Positions 55,310 through 64,000 of a stretch of DNA of 64,000 nucleotides are shown here, one piece after another. The position numbers and the translations under genes were made by a program. Each line of letters opens with the position of its first letter. The stretch's first letter is position 1. This DNA comes from Tridacna crocea (Eukaryota; Mollusca; Bivalvia; Cardiida; Cardiidae). The notes under the pieces are model-generated. The model searched no databases. It had not been told where the DNA came from and saw only the letters and a program-made list of their open reading frames with translations. The stretch lies in assembly GCA_943736015.1 (NCBI GenBank), contig OX031071.1, positions 9,148,119 through 9,212,118 of the forward strand, given 5' to 3'.

Positions 55310-55885
55310 GATTGATTGATTGATTTTATGGTGTTTAATGCCATTTTCAACATTGTTTAAGTTATATAGCGACAGCCAGTGCACTTATCCATGCTTTCCT
55401 GGAGTTTCTTTCACCAGTACTTCACACAATTTTCTTTCCAAGCTACTGGGTGCTTTCCCATATTATCATTGTCGAAACAATGGTCAGAGGTGTGAGAGGA
55501 ATGAATCCTGTCGCAGTGACTATCATCAATCCTCAAAAAAATATCGGCCAAGTCAGGGATCGTAGCCAGAGATCAAACCCTCTACCCCATGTCAGGCCCG
55601 TCGGAAGAAAATTTCATTTGGTCCGGCCAGTTAGGCGAGCGAGGAAGTTGCAAAGCCATGCTAGGGGGATCCGGGGTATGCTTCCCCGGAAAAATTATGA
55701 AAATAAGACGCTCTCTGGTGCATTCTGGTGCATTTTTGGGGCTTTATATTGCACTTTTTTTTTTTCGAAAATTGGTCCGGCCATTTTTCATTTTTGGCCG
55801 AAAATTTGGTCCGGCCATGGCCGGAACCGCCGGACCGCTTCCGACGGCCTTGCATGTTCTCAAGCCCTGCACGCTACCGACCTAG
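55310..55885 (-). mobile_element. tRNA-derived SINE interrupted by a 260-bp element
   Basis: On this strand: tRNA-like head near 55880-55853 and 55587-55560, body cagtgactatcatcaatcct (complement), tail tcaatcaatcaatc at 55316. Matches the SINEs near 49.1 and 61.8 kb. Confidence 0.7.
55593..55852. mobile_element. 260-bp non-autonomous element, CAGGCCCGTCGGAAG ends
   Basis: Right end (complement) caaggccgtcggaagcgg. Flanked by catgt on both sides (55588-55592, 55853-55857). Internal repeats of ttggtccggccat. hAT5-like by end style and 5-bp duplication; tentative. Confidence 0.78.
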
Positions 55886-55936
55886 CTACCAGGGCTCGGC
55901 TTCAAAAAAGCAAACAGAATACTAAGAACAGAAATA

Positions 55937-56320
55937 TGTCTGCTCTGTGAAAAGGGGACTTAACTCTTTCCCAAATGACAATACTTTAGACTGGTCCAAA
56001 CTGAAAGCATTTTCAGATAACAATAAATGTAACTCAGAAATTGAAATTTGTTTCAAGCAGGTAGAAAACATTGTGGGAAAAGGAGAAAATGCTGGTTCCC
56101 AGCATTTTCTCCTTTTCCCACAATATTTTCAAAAGCTTCTATCTCAGGGACACAAAAACCAGGGATTATTTGGTAAAGGGTTAATGTATCTGCAAAAAGT
56201 TATCCAACAAGGTAAGGCTTGGCATTCCGCCCAGGATGACCTAGCCAAAACATTTTGTTATTGGTCAATTTTCTGAATGTCCAAGGACTCAGAAATGATT
56301 CAGTTGGTTGGTGGACAAAA
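55937..56320. mobile_element. Family N MITE hosting a family A MITE
   Basis: N sequence: gctctgtgaaaaggggact then, after the insert, tgtatctgcaaaaagttatc ... attttctgaatgtccaagga. Confidence 0.75.
55960..56184. mobile_element. Hairpin MITE, family A, nested in N
   Basis: TTAA at 55960-55963 and 56181-56184. The uninterrupted N copy at 32.65 kb has a single gaTTAAtgcatctgc here. Confidence 0.92.
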
Positions 56321-56344
56321 AGGAATTTATTGATCTGTGATCAC

Positions 56345-56572
56345 TTAACCCTTCACCATACGACAAATTTTGGACACTTCCAAACCCCAAGAGTTTGCAG
56401 ACGACAATTTTAGATTAGGAAAAAATGGTAGAAAGTTCTCAAAAAGGGTAGAAAACACTGTGGGAAAAGGAGAAATTGCTCATTACGAGCAATTTCTCCT
56501 TTTCCAACAGTGTTTTCTAAAGACTTTTACTGCAGACACGTAAAAACCAGGGCTTGTTCGGGAGAGGGTTAA
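56345..56572. mobile_element. Hairpin MITE, family B-like
   Basis: TTAA both ends; core aattgctcattacgagcaat. Confidence 0.82.
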
Positions 56573-56606
56573 TGACTTGTTTCGTAAAATGTATCAGTGA
56601 GAGGTA

Positions 56607-56835
56607 TTAACTCATTACCAAACAACAATATTTTAGGCTTGCCCAAATCGAAAGCATTTGCAGACGACAAAATAAAAGTGACTGAAAATTTGAAATTTGT
56701 TTTGTGAAGGGTAGAAAACATTGTAGGAAAAGGAGAAAATGCTGGTAACAAGCATTTTCTCCTTTTCCCACAATGTTTTCTAAAGGCTTCTTTCTCAGGG
56801 GCATCAAAAGTAGGGATTGTGTGGTAATGGGTTAA
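56607..56835. mobile_element. Hairpin MITE, family A
   Basis: TTAA both ends; near-consensus. Confidence 0.9.
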
Positions 56836-57175
56836 GCCCCCTTTTGCCACTGTATGGCTCAGTTGTACATAGACCTGTGCCAATGGTCAGCTGCAGGTTC
56901 TTTTCAGAGAAAATTTAAATTCATAAAAGGGTAAAAAGTGTGTCAAAGATGTAATGAGTTACCTGAACTTCTGGCAAAAGGTCCCTACATCAACTCCCAA
57001 AAAGTACTTAGCAACCTCAGAACCCCAGGATTATGAGCCCTGCAAAAATGGAATTTCGATCTGATCAGGTTGAGTTGTGTGTGCAAAAAAACGCCTACTG
57101 GTTCAGACCCCATGTCGAATCCAGTGTGAACCTTTTTACACACAAAGAGAGACCTGTTTTAGATAACATTTGTGT
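56836..57175. other. No feature recognised
   Basis: No exon or repeat family identified. Confidence 0.4.
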
Positions 57176-57405
57176 TTAACCCATTCCCAAACAATCCTTG
57201 ATTTTTACGGGTCTGGAACAGTAGCCTTCTGAAAACATTGTGGGAAAAGGAGAAAATGCTGGTAACCAGCATTTTCTCCTTTTTGCCACAATGTTTTCTA
57301 CCCTATCATAGACAGAAATCATCTTTTCAGCAAGAGTTGAATTGTTGTCTGCAAATGCTTTCAATTTGGTCTAGTCCAAAAGTTTGTAGTTTGGGAAAGG
57401 GTTAA
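57176..57405. mobile_element. Hairpin MITE, family A
   Basis: TTAA both ends; core gctggtaaccagc; end tttgggaaagggttaa. Confidence 0.88.
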
Positions 57406-57459
57406 GTTAGGTCACTTATAGGTACCATGTACATAATAAATTACAAACTGAGTTTACCA

Positions 57460-57952
57460 GGTCAGATTTAGGGACGAAAAAAAAAATCAACCTTATTCGC
57501 AAAGCCTTTTTATTTTCATTCATAAAACCAAGTAGTCGAAAACCATCCGACAACAAGAGAAATTTGAGATTTACCACGGCCCTGGTCAACACCTACGGGA
57601 AACACTGTCTGTTCTTAGATGAGCAACTCGCTCATTTACAGATGGAAAATACACATAAGAAGCTTCCTGTTTGTTATATTATGGATTTTAAGTGTCATTA
57701 GTCACATGCCAGTCATTCCACATTCCCACAATTCACACATTCCCACTTTTTTATTTTTGGCGAGAAATCTAAAAATACCTTAAGAGGCTATGTAGCCTTT
57801 TAAGGGAACACCATAAAAAAAAAAAATCTTTGTAATTTTGTGATTCTTAAGTTATTGATGATTTGTATTGTTTTTTCATATAAATTTCAGTGATATATAT
57901 ATATATATCTTTTAATTTGGAGAGATGTGAAAAATTTAAATACCCACCTTTA
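57460..57952. mobile_element. Family G element, copy 3
   Basis: Shares cataaaacc..gtagtcgaaaac, ccgacaacaagagaaatt, gaggctatgtagccttttaa and the cccaccttt end with copies 1 and 2. Confidence 0.7.
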
Positions 57953-58211
57953 AGATCTGCTAAGAAAAGATTCTTTACATTTTCAAGTTGCAGCTTATCC
58001 AAGTTGTTTTTAAACTGAAGACTTCATCAAAATGCAAATGCCCTGTCTTTACCCAGCATAACCTGCTTCATTGACTGGAACAGCCTAACACAAACATCTT
58101 CTCCAAAGTTTTTTAAGAAGCAATGGTCGAAACTGTAAAACAAACAATATCAACAATAAATGATATGAAACAAGAGGGCCATGATGGCCCTGTGTTGCTC
58201 CACTGGCCTAT
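57953..58211. other. No feature; repeat head near the end
   Basis: acaagagggccatgatggcc (58170-58190) is a phrase I associate with bivalve interspersed repeats; no exon. Confidence 0.35.
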
Positions 58212-58300
58212 TTAACCCCTCACCACACAAATTGAAGTGTTAATGACCCTGAAAGCGCAGGCGTTTAAAAACACTGAACATTGTCAGGCATTACAAGCAG
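58212..58300. repeat. Truncated family A MITE
   Basis: ttaacccctcaccacacaaa start and aaaaacactgaacattgt only. Confidence 0.5.
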
Positions 58301-58728
58301 GTTTATTCGGTGGCATGAAAGGTCCTTGGAAAAGAAACCTGCATGAACCTGAATGATAGAAACCATACTTTGAATTTAATATTCCACTCATGTGAACATA
58401 AATATAAGGATCAAAATGAATTACTCTCCCTGAAAACAGAATATTTTCTGTCAAAAGACTTAATACCTAGTACCAATCATGTATCACTGCAGTTTGATAA
58501 GCAGTGGAGGTAAATAGAAATAAATATTATCCTTTATAACAGGAGTTACTTCCCTTGATAAATGTTTAATCAATTTGCTGGTAGCCATTCTCATTTTCCC
58601 ACTATTTTTTCTGGAATTTCAAATATAAATTAAAAATTCTTGAGTCACAGTTGTCAATGGTAAGATCTTAAATTTGGAAGTGTCTTATATTTTGTTGTTT
58701 GGTAAAGAGCTCAACAACATCTTGCCAT
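58301..58728. other. Mostly unassigned; one MITE right-hand fragment
   Basis: 58590-58700 has a right-arm fragment ending gtttggtaaagagc; nothing else. Confidence 0.4.
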
Positions 58729-58959
58729 TTAACCCTTTACCACACGAGAAGATTTTAGACTGGTCCAAATTGAAAGCAATTGCAGACGACAAAATAAAGG
58801 TGACTGAAAAACTGAAATTTGCTCTGGGGGAAGGGTAGAAAACACTGTGGGAAAAGGAGAAAATGCTGGTTACCAGCATTTTCTCCTTTTCCCACAGTGT
58901 TTTCAACAGGGTTCTTTCTCAGGGGCGTCAAGAGTAAGGATTGTATGGTAATGGGTTAA
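58729..58959. mobile_element. Hairpin MITE, family A
   Basis: TTAA both ends; core gctggttaccagc. Confidence 0.9.
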
Positions 58960-58980
58960 ATAAGACAACACATAGATCTA

Positions 58981-59190
58981 TTAACTCTTTACCACATGTC
59001 AAAATTGAAAGCATTTACAGATGATAATTTAGATTTGGCTTCAATCATGAAGTTTGTCTTTGATAGGTCTGAAAAAATGGTGGGGATAGGAGAAAATGCT
59101 GGTTACCAGCATTTCTTCTTTTCCCACAGGGATTTCTAAAAGCTTCTTCAGCAAGTCATCAAAACTCGGTATTGTGTGGTAAATGGTTAA
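58981..59190. mobile_element. Hairpin MITE, family A (diverged)
   Basis: TTAA both ends; core gctggttaccagc. Confidence 0.82.
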
Positions 59191-59274
59191 ATACTTCTTT
59201 GTCAAGCCTTCCACAATTGGTCTCCCTAATCAGGATCTGAAAATGTCAGGAAGCATTGTAAGTCTAAATATTCC

Positions 59275-59725
59275 ATTGTAAGTCCCCTAACGGCAAAGCC
59301 TAAGCCCAAGCCTAAGGGGACTTAAGGTTTGCACTCTGTCTATCTGTCTGACAGTCTGTCCGTGTGTCAATCTGTCCATCTTTCTGTTAGGCCGGCAAAT
59401 CATTCTTTAAGACTTCTTTTTTAAAAGCTGGCAAATATTTAGCTGATTTTTGGTGTGTAAGTCAACCACCATGAGTTACAGATCAAGTTCCAGTTTTGTT
59501 CTGGTCCACTGATTTCTGACAAAATTATGGTTTTTTTTTTTCAAGGAAAAAACAGTTTTCCGAACTTTTTTTTTTACATACATGCTGGTAGATATTAAGC
59601 TCGGTTTTGGTGTGCAAGTCAACACCTATGAGGTATAGATTAAGAGTGAGAACTTTTTGTTCTGGTCAACTGATTTTTTACAAAATTACTGGCCTTTGAC
59701 TTAGAAAATTTCAATCAAGAAAATG
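59275..59725. repeat. Mollusc-type repeat with two ~165-bp units
   Basis: agtcccctaacggcaaagcc and tctgtctgacagtctgtccg lead, then two units sharing ggtgtgtaagtcaac / ggtgtgcaagtcaac and tgttctggtc.actgatttt. Confidence 0.6.
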
Positions 59726-59786
59726 TACAATGTGCAATTAGAATGACATTGGCCATGAGTTTTATTACATCTTAAAAAACCCTTAT

Positions 59787-60314
59787 TGTTACGGGAGACC
59801 ACTCCTTCCTGCATGGCATACTTCCGATTTAAATACAATACCTGGCTACTGCGTCAGGAAGATATCTCTTTGGCTCAGTGGTTAGGGTATTGGCTTTGCG
59901 TCCAGGAGTTCGGAGTTCGAATCCCGCTCCGACCCTTATTTCTGCCATGCATTTATTCATTTGTTTCTTTGTTACAGACTTCGTTCGTAAGATGGGGGCT
60001 CGTCCGGGATTGGCCATTGAGCCATTAGTCCCATTTGTTGTCCAAAATCGGACTTCCTGCCTAATAAGGCTTTGAGTCATCAATAAATGATGACTTTAAG
60101 AGGGGGTGTGTTACGGGAGACCACTCCTTCCTGCATGGCATACTTCCGATTTAAATACAATACCTGGCTACTGCGTCAGGGAGATATCTCTTTGGCTCAG
60201 TGGTAAGGGTATTGGCTTTGCGTCTGGGAGTTCGGAGTTCGAATCCCGCTCCGACCCTTATTTCTGCCATGCATTTATTCATTTGTTTCTTTGTTACAGA
60301 CTTCGTTCGTAAGA
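59787..60314 (+). mobile_element. TRIM-type short LTR element, copy B
   Basis: Two 206-bp LTRs (59787-59992, 60109-60314) and a 116-bp interior with a tRNA-Pro type primer-binding site (tgggggctcgtccgggat) and a polypurine tract. It is flanked by ttat on both sides. Same family as copy A at 44 kb; structurally whole, non-coding and young, as its LTRs are almost the same. Confidence 0.9.
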
Positions 60315-61516
60315 TTATGTCCACAATCAATTAATAAAAACCTAATGTTACATGTACTACAGAAATCCAAATACCATTGATTATCAGAAGCTAATGACAA
60401 CACTATCCCCTAAACATTCATAAAATTGTCTTAGTTTGCATACGTCATTTATACAGCTGTTTAGTTGAGATTAAGAAATGACAGACAACCCACCCCAAAA
60501 ACAACTCGCCCCTTGACAACTCGCCATACATTTAGAACACAAGTCACCCCAATTTTATGAAAACATGGAATAGTTATACACTTAAGAAAACTCGAAAATT
60601 CTTGCCCAACTTAACAAACTTTACAAAATATAGCAGAATTTACATCCCATACATGAAAACAATTATAACTTCATGAAAATAACAACCTACATGTAACCAC
60701 AGGAATTTGACAAAAAAATATGAAAAAAAAAATTTTCCCCTATATAATATAAACAGGTGTTTATATTATATGGCAGTGGCTAGAGATACGGTACCGTACC
60801 TCTAGCCTATATCAAAGAAATGGCTAGAGATACGGTACCGTAGCTCTAGCCCCGAAGTCTAAAGATACGGTACCGTATCTTTAGTCATTCTTATGATATA
60901 GGCTAGAGGTACGGTATTTGTAGATACATGTAAGAAATTATAAATTTACTTCAGTTTTGATTATTGTCGTTATTAGTATGGCTTAGTATCAATCTCGACA
61001 TCAAAGGACAGAAACTCATTGCAGTGTGCGAGTTTGCATCGATGCGCGAAAATAATAATTGCGTTAATTAGTTAGGTGAATTTAATTGTTTAAGATGTAT
61101 GCGGATCTAACATTATTTTAACTTTTGTTGTTCTTTAATTGATTATGGAAAACGACATAATTAATCAATTACTCAATCACGGAAATTGATAATTAATCTA
61201 TTACTCAATCACGGAAAAATTTCTGAAAGCACTTTCAAGCCAATTTTGTATCATACGGTCAAAATGTCTCATAGTATTCACGTCGGGAAGAAATTTGAAG
61301 ATTTTCAAACATTTAAAAGAGCAATTTAGAGTGCTATCAAAGTGCAGAAAGTATGCAGTTTTACTAGAGGGATTCTATGACTATACAAAAAGCCCAGCCG
61401 CGCGTACAAACAAAACTAAAAAAAAGGATAAAGTATTACGGGATATCGCTTTAAATACTGTATTCATGGTGGCAAGAATTTCAAAGCCAGAGGGACAGGA
61501 GTGACAGAACAAAGGT

Positions 61517-61543
61517 TATCTGTCTGTCTGTCTGTCTGTCTAC
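61517..61543. repeat. TGTC microsatellite
   Basis: About six ctgt/tgtc units. Confidence 0.8.
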
Positions 61544-61764
61544 CATCAATGTATTTATACTTATTAAGTTATTTTATCTATTCATTTATTTATCTACTCT
61601 TGGGTTGGGAGCGGTGGATAGAGTTGCGTGTTTAGCACAATTCGAACTGAAATTTGGTGTGGGCTATTGCTTATGTATGGTAGAAGCAGAATTTTACGGC
61701 ATGAATTATATATAAATATTTATTGCAAACATTAAGGCCAAAAAATAATGTGAACAATGATTTC

Positions 61765-61985
61765 TTTTAACCAGTTCTCCGCACAATATTCTTTCCAAGC
61801 TACTGGCTGCTTTCCCACATAACTATCGTCGAAACATTGGACAGCAGTGAGAGAGAAATGAATCCTGTCGCAATGACTGTCATCAATCCTTGGAAAGTTT
61901 ATTAGCCGAGCCGTGGATCGAACGGCGATCTCCTGTTCTCAGTTTCGGTACGCTATACCGACTGAGCACTGGGCTAGGCCTGCAC
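61765..61985 (-). mobile_element. tRNA-derived SINE, truncated
   Basis: On this strand tRNA-like cagtcggtatagcgtaccg and gttcgatccacgg, then the body shared with 55.3 kb. A second tail fragment lies at 62010-62158. Confidence 0.65.
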
Positions 61986-62154
61986 ATGGTTGTAAATAAC
62001 TTTAGGAATTTGACTGAATGAATGGTGTTTAACGCCGTTTTCAACAGTATTTCAGTACTTTTGCATCGGCCAGTGCACCTATTCATGCTTTCCTCTAGTT
62101 TTTATAACCAGTACTCGGCACAATATTCTTTCTAAGCCACTGACTGCTTTCCTA

Positions 62155-62326
62155 CATGCAGTACAAGTCCTTTGAAAACACTGTAGGAAAAAGAGAAAAT
62201 GCTAATTTCTCATTTTCCAACACTGTTTTCTACCCTTTTGGATGACCATTTTCCATCATTTTTCATCAAAATTTAAATTGTTTACAAATTCTTTGAGTGT
62301 AAAATTTGTCTTTTGAGAAAGGGTTA
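62155..62326. mobile_element. Hairpin MITE, left part missing
   Basis: gaaaacactgtaggaaaaag arm, short loop, inverse arm and TTAA right end. Confidence 0.65.
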
Positions 62327-63077
62327 AGCAGGGATAATACATATGTTATGTAGAATCCCTGGGTTAAGTAATCAAGTTCACCTAATAATCAACGCAATTA
62401 TTATTTTCGCGCATTGATCAGTGCACAATCGCACACTGCAACTTGATGAGTTTCTGTCCTTTGATGCCGATCAATATTACTACAAATACATACTAATAAC
62501 GATAATAATCAAAACTGAAGTAAATTTATAATTTCTTACATGTATCTACAAAATACCGTACCTCTAGCCTATATCATAAGAATGACTAAAGATACGGTAC
62601 CGTATCTTTAGACTCCGGGGCTAGAGGTACGGTACCGTATCTGTAGCCATTTCTTTAGTATAGGCTAGAGGTACGGTACCGTATCTCTAGCCACTGCCAT
62701 ATTATATAGGGGAGAATTTTTTTTCTTCATATTTTATCATTTGTTTTGGTTATAAAATGTCAAATTCCTGTGATGTAACGGACACTAATCTGTTTCAAAA
62801 TGGACAATTTTAATATACACAAAAATAATTAATTTGATATATAGAATTTAAAACCACACATTTGAAAATAAAAACTGAATAAAAGACATGTATAACAGTT
62901 GTAGCTAGACATCTATCTGATATACCAACAGTAATAAAAGTGGGCCGAGTTGTCTAAGAATTTAGGGCCAGTTGTCTTCTGACTTTGCGGCCAGTTGTCT
63001 TGGGGCGAGCTTTTTGCGGAGCGAGTTCTCCTGGGGCGAGTGATCTTTGGGGCGAGTTGTCCTGCCCCCAGATTAAG

Positions 63078-63850
63078 TCCAGACTTCATGATCTACATGT
63101 ATTTTGTAGTTTCGTAGGTGCTACGGGACACTAAACACTTTCAGTTCCTAAATGACACAGCCATCATGATAACTTAAAGTTTAGGATAAAAGACCTGAAA
63201 TCACATGACATATTTAAAATACACGCACTTCTCATTTGCTCCCTTTTCAATTAAGGAAAAAAAAGTCATTCTTCCAAATTAGCATCCCTCTATCAACCCG
63301 ATCGCCTTACGTCATGGCATGCCTCTATTCGGGGAGTAATCGTTTCAAAGCCGCTAATAAGCATATCTATCCGTTGCAGAACTTCTTACGCGATGTTTTA
63401 AAGTTAGGCGAATTACCTGAATTTCATGAGGTCAAGGCCGATTCCATTCTTATATTGTCAAATTACAACGATATTTATAGTTAGGCGATATAGTTTAAGG
63501 TTGTGACTGGTGCTATTTTTAGAATACGGGTGGTCGCCCTTGCTTCTGAACTACACTTTTTTCCCATTTTTTTCCCCCTTTGTATCAAAGATTTTACTTA
63601 AATTCAACAAAAACCTACCCGACTGTGGCTGAAAAAAGGAATCAACGAAATCTTGCCTTTTATTTCATAATTATTAGATCTACTTCATAAAAGATATTTT
63701 AAAGTTAGGCAATATAACCATAACACCATCCTCGTTGACTCAGTTTCGATTTATTCTGTTATGCATGGAGAGTAGTCAGAGTACTTTAACGTTAAACCTT
63801 GGTTTCGAGGATGCCATAATACATCAGTCTAGGGTCGACTCGACAAGAAG
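63078..63850. other. No gene recognised
   Basis: Includes an 82-codon frame at 63236-63484 without a recognisable domain. Confidence 0.35.
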
Positions 63851-63857
63851 TACTACG

Positions 63858-64000
63858 TGTTCACAGTTCGGCAATATAGTAAAAGTGATAAACATACTTT
63901 TAACTGGTGTTATTTGACTCGACAAGAACACAGTTCGGCAATATAGTAAATTTGATAAACAAACTTGTAACTGGTGTTATTTGAGACAAGAACAGTACAG
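63858..64000. repeat. Two-unit ~69-bp tandem repeat
   Basis: cagttcggcaatatagtaaa ... taactggtgttatttga occurs twice, the second running to the window edge. Confidence 0.75.

Larger units (their letters stand above)
60729..62719. mobile_element. Inner element with ~350-bp TIRs rich in tacggtaccgta palindromes
   Basis: TIRs 60729-61085 and 62376-62719 both start (inward) cccctatataatat and carry gctagagatacggtaccgta-type palindromes three to four times, then tgatattgatcgt/cgcgaaaataataattgcgt sequence. The left arm has an extra small hairpin around ataaacaggtgtttat. Confidence 0.85.
60476..63069. mobile_element. Motif-array element 3 (unit GACAACTCGCCCC), 2594 bp
   Basis: Left array 60484-60562 (about four units) and right array 62943-63061 (about eight, inverted). 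Terminal bases AAATGACA (left) and GGGGGCAG (complement of right), each followed by GACAAC. A perfect 8-bp duplication agattaag is at 60468-60475 and 63070-63077. Contains the taccggtacc-type inner element, a SINE and a MITE; no transposase was seen. Confidence 0.9.

Noticed and set aside
55450-55950. 166-codon plus-strand frame
   Set aside because: Runs across a SINE and the 260-bp element inserted in it; composite of two repeats.
4466-62326. Many 60-70-codon frames reading FENIVGKGENAGNQHFLLFPQCF-like text
   Set aside because: They are the hairpin MITE read in one frame; repeated peptide similarity comes from the repeat, not from a gene family.
63236-63484. 82-codon frame near the right edge
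   Set aside because: No homologue or splice support that I can see; left unassigned.

Overview
This is eukaryotic, AT-rich, repeat-saturated DNA. Introns have GT/AG borders, exons are small and far apart, tRNA-derived SINEs are common, and there are dozens of MITEs and tandem satellite blocks. Several repeat styles recall bivalve mollusc genomes: blocks ending in ...gctcaggtgagctaa, ~157-bp arrays bounded by ggggggcata, and CpG-rich hairpin MITEs with tgcgcaggctaatccgag cores. I therefore read the window as bivalve, probably heterodont, chromosomal DNA. That assignment is from memory of such repeats, not from a search.

Host genes. (1) A four-exon gene on the minus strand (CDS joined from 16198-16112, 13003-12847, 11925-11320 and 5316-5078) encodes a 362-residue protein. 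All intron phases agree, an in-frame stop precedes the ATG, and a stop codon ends the last exon. The protein has a short helical N-terminal module, an acidic Ser/Thr-rich middle and a very basic K/R-rich C-terminus. It looks nuclear; its function is unknown. (2) A small family of secreted six-cysteine cationic peptides has two apparently intact members on the minus strand (33928-34188 and 47773-48042). Each sits directly behind a 3' splice site, and their first four cysteines fall at identical residue numbers. A third, broken member lies on the plus strand near 46.3-46.5 kb. They look like host-defence-type peptides of a family I do not recognise.

Mobile DNA is the rest of the window. A hairpin MITE family with TTAA targets has some 40-50 copies and is the dominant feature. 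Two related TTAA families, a CpG-rich hairpin family and several middle-sized families (called E, F, G, L, N and P here) accompany it. Many are nested, and paralogous copies preserve empty sites that fix element ends and target duplications.

The most unusual finding is a set of three 2.6-3.5 kb elements (19491-22900, 23573-27106, 60476-63069). Each is bounded by inverted arrays of a 13-14-bp motif, different in each element but on one skeleton (GWC...CCC), and each is flanked by an 8-bp target duplication. Each also encloses a second inverted-repeat element. A fourth motif on the same skeleton bounds the inner element of the first.

Other notable elements are two short LTR elements (TRIM type, 43964-44492 and 59787-60314) whose LTRs contain a tRNA-like Pol III promoter; a 2.6-kb CACTG-ended transposon in intron 1 of the four-exon gene, with its empty site preserved at 34 kb; and a 745-bp TIR element with its own 70-bp end-to-end derivative, both inserted in one copy of repeat L.

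Layout: 1-3.4 kb, tandem mollusc repeats; 3.4-16.2 kb, the four-exon gene with repeat-filled introns; 16-19 kb, MITEs and an hAT-like element; 19.5-27.2 kb, the two large motif-array elements; 27-33 kb, nested E/F/G/CpG families; 33.9-34.6 kb, first peptide gene; 35-43 kb, MITEs and a purine tract; 44-48 kb, TRIM copy A and the peptide pseudogene and gene; 48-56 kb, SINEs, CpG MITEs and repeat L; 56-59 kb, MITEs; 59.8-63 kb, TRIM copy B and the third motif-array element; 63.1 kb to the end, unassigned.
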